A stretch of DNA of 64,000 nucleotides, taken from NCBI GenBank assembly GCA_034620365.1, contig JAQGEQ010000071.1, positions 1,674,001 to 1,738,000 of the forward strand. Reading direction: 5' to 3'. The translations under genes and the position numbers were made by a program. Source of the stretch: Pegea sp. RAD2-039. Lineage: Eukaryota > Chordata > Thaliacea > Salpida > Salpidae. The notes beneath the pieces were generated by a model. The model did not search any database and was not told the origin of the DNA. It was given only the letters and a program-made list of their open reading frames with translations. Positions 62,597 through 64,000 of the stretch are shown one piece after another. Every line of letters begins with the position of its first letter. Within the stretch, counting starts at the first letter, position 1.

Positions 62597-63964
62597 TCAG
62601 AAACGTTTTTGTTGAACATTTGGTTCAAACTCTCCTTGAAAATTTCCTGGAGGCTTATAGTTAGCAACGCAAAAACAAGTTCCATTACCGTCATAAGCAA
62701 CACCCACCCCAATTTCATTAGTGCCCTTCCAAACAACTTGCGTAAAATGACCTTAGATAAATAAATAAGAAATAAAATGTTGATTATGATTACTTGTTCA
62801 CAAATTATTCGTTAAAGTTACGAAATATAATCTTAGTGAAAAATGTCACATATTTCTGCTTGAAACTGAAGTATTTATTCAGTGTCAGTGAGAAATTGCT
62901 TTTTCAGTCAATTTTCTACTTCAAATGGTATAATAAACTTCGAAATATAAATAGAACAAACTTATTTGTAAATCATGTTGACATCTTACCAGTAATTGAA
63001 GAGAATCCTGGTTTACTGAAGTTGTAATCTTTGATTTCATTATACCACATATCAACCATTTCTCTACCTACATAATTAAGAAATACAATTGAAATATTTC
63101 TTCAGTATTTACATATTAAATAGTTGATATCTATTCACATTGAATTTCTCTCTAAAGCTTATTGGAAATAAAACAAACCTTTAAATGCTCGTAAATCAGA
63201 TGAATATTTGTAAGCTATATTTTCTCCGGTGTCGTTTCCGGTACTGTGTTGTAGTTTGCGAATTTTTACCAAATGTTCTGCCCACTTTTGTGCCTTTTTG
63301 TGTAACTCAGCATTTCTTCTTAGGCTGAATAAGTTTCAATTAATATGAATTATTCTAACATACTTAGTTTACATAAAATAAAATCTTGTAAATATTTTAC
63401 TAAAGATAAAAAACAGATAACTTTAAGAACATTGGGTGTTTTAAAACAACTAAATTTGTTTTATGTTATTTCCCATTGTAAATTCACACATATAAAAGAA
63501 AGTTTAAAACATTTTTGTAATTTCTATTATTTAAAGAGTTGATAGAAGGTAAACTTTCACTCCTGTTTAATCTTAAATCAAAATTACATCATAAAAAGAT
63601 TAAATCAAAATCTCACACAACCTATCTTGTTTACTTTTCGCCGTTTAATGATAACTCAGTTAACAGCAGATAGAGTCATAAAAAATTTGCTTTTGTTTTA
63701 TTAAGCTTAAACTAATTTCTTCTGGAATTACTCCTAGAAATATGCTTTGTTGATTTTTGGAAAGTTTGAAAACAATTTTTTATTCAATTTAATCAAAACT
63801 AAACTAATCTCATATCTAGAATATATATATAATTGTATATATGTAATAATATATTTATAAGATTGACTTTCACTATCTTACTTAGAAGCTCCGTGCATTT
63901 TTCTCAGTTCATTGTGTCTTGAAATGCAATCAGCTTCAAAACTTGCAACATCACTCGAAGACAT
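62597..63964 (-). CDS. GAPR-1/GLIPR2-like CAP-domain protein
   Basis: Exons (minus): 63964-63882, 63324-63179, 63067-62990, 62751-62597, joining to 153 codons plus stop, almost exactly the length of human GLIPR2 (154), with phase kept. The protein is essentially one CAP (SCP/PR-1) domain. It shows [20 protein letters not shown], then GDTGENIAY-like [30 protein letters not shown], and the signature [11 protein letters not shown] followed by [20 protein letters not shown]. The conserved CAP His and Glu residues are present. No signal peptide is seen, which fits the cytosolic, Golgi-membrane-associated GAPR-1 group rather than secreted venom-type CAPs. Position 2 is Ser, so the N-myristoylation glycine of mammalian GAPR-1 is absent from this start. 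The frame stays open from the ATG to the window edge (12 codons), so a longer N-terminus beyond 64000 is possible. Confidence 0.88.
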
Positions 63965-64000
63965 CTTCTGAGATTTGAAATTATTCTTGGTTGATCGATC

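Noticed and set aside
1-64000. CRISPR arrays, virus-like elements, bacterial operons, tandem satellites
   Set aside because: Looked for on both strands and not found; only short AT-rich microsatellite-like runs occur, for example near 63820.

Overview
This is a 64 kb piece of a very AT-rich animal genome, with spliced genes, GT-AG introns and the standard genetic code. Every gene I could assign has a metazoan-type homologue: kynurenine/2-aminoadipate aminotransferase, DNA polymerase delta catalytic subunit, tubulin cofactor D, a periostin/TGFBI-like fasciclin protein and a GAPR-1-like CAP protein. There is no bacterial operon structure, CRISPR array or recognisable virus-like element. Many introns are only 47-80 nt, others exceed 1.5 kb. 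The sequence alone does not let me name the species or phylum; an AT-rich invertebrate fits.

Layout. 1-7.6 kb: AT-rich DNA with a decayed CR1/L2-like LINE fragment (about 4.49-5.06 kb) and an unexplained richer block (6.5-6.8 kb). 7.6-10.3 kb (+): AADAT, 11 exons. 10.8-13.2 kb (-): a single-exon coiled-coil gene resembling CCDC191. 15.1-16.4 kb (-): a four-exon RING-CH (RINGv) ubiquitin-ligase-like gene. 17.5-23.4 kb (-): POLD1, 21 exons, with a tRNA-derived SINE inside one intron. 23.7-24.8 kb: a second SINE copy and a second CR1/L2-like LINE fragment. 26.6-31.1 kb (+): TBCD, a single-exon coding region of 1191 codons, probably with a 5' UTR intron. 36.4-42.4 kb (-): a secreted protein with four fasciclin domains, 12 exons. 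45.5-55.7 kb (-): a 683-residue, mostly disordered protein ending in a PDZ domain. 60.3-60.4 kb (-): an orphan terminal coding exon. 62.6-64.0 kb (-): a GLIPR2/GAPR-1-like CAP protein whose start lies 36 nt from the window edge.

I rebuilt the exon chains by hand from splice sites and homology. In every spliced gene the reading phase is kept across all junctions and the total length is a whole number of codons, which is the strongest internal support for the models. The genes are mixed housekeeping, matrix and signalling functions and do not look like one pathway. AADAT and the CCDC191-like gene converge; POLD1 and TBCD diverge across about 3.9 kb that holds the transposon debris.
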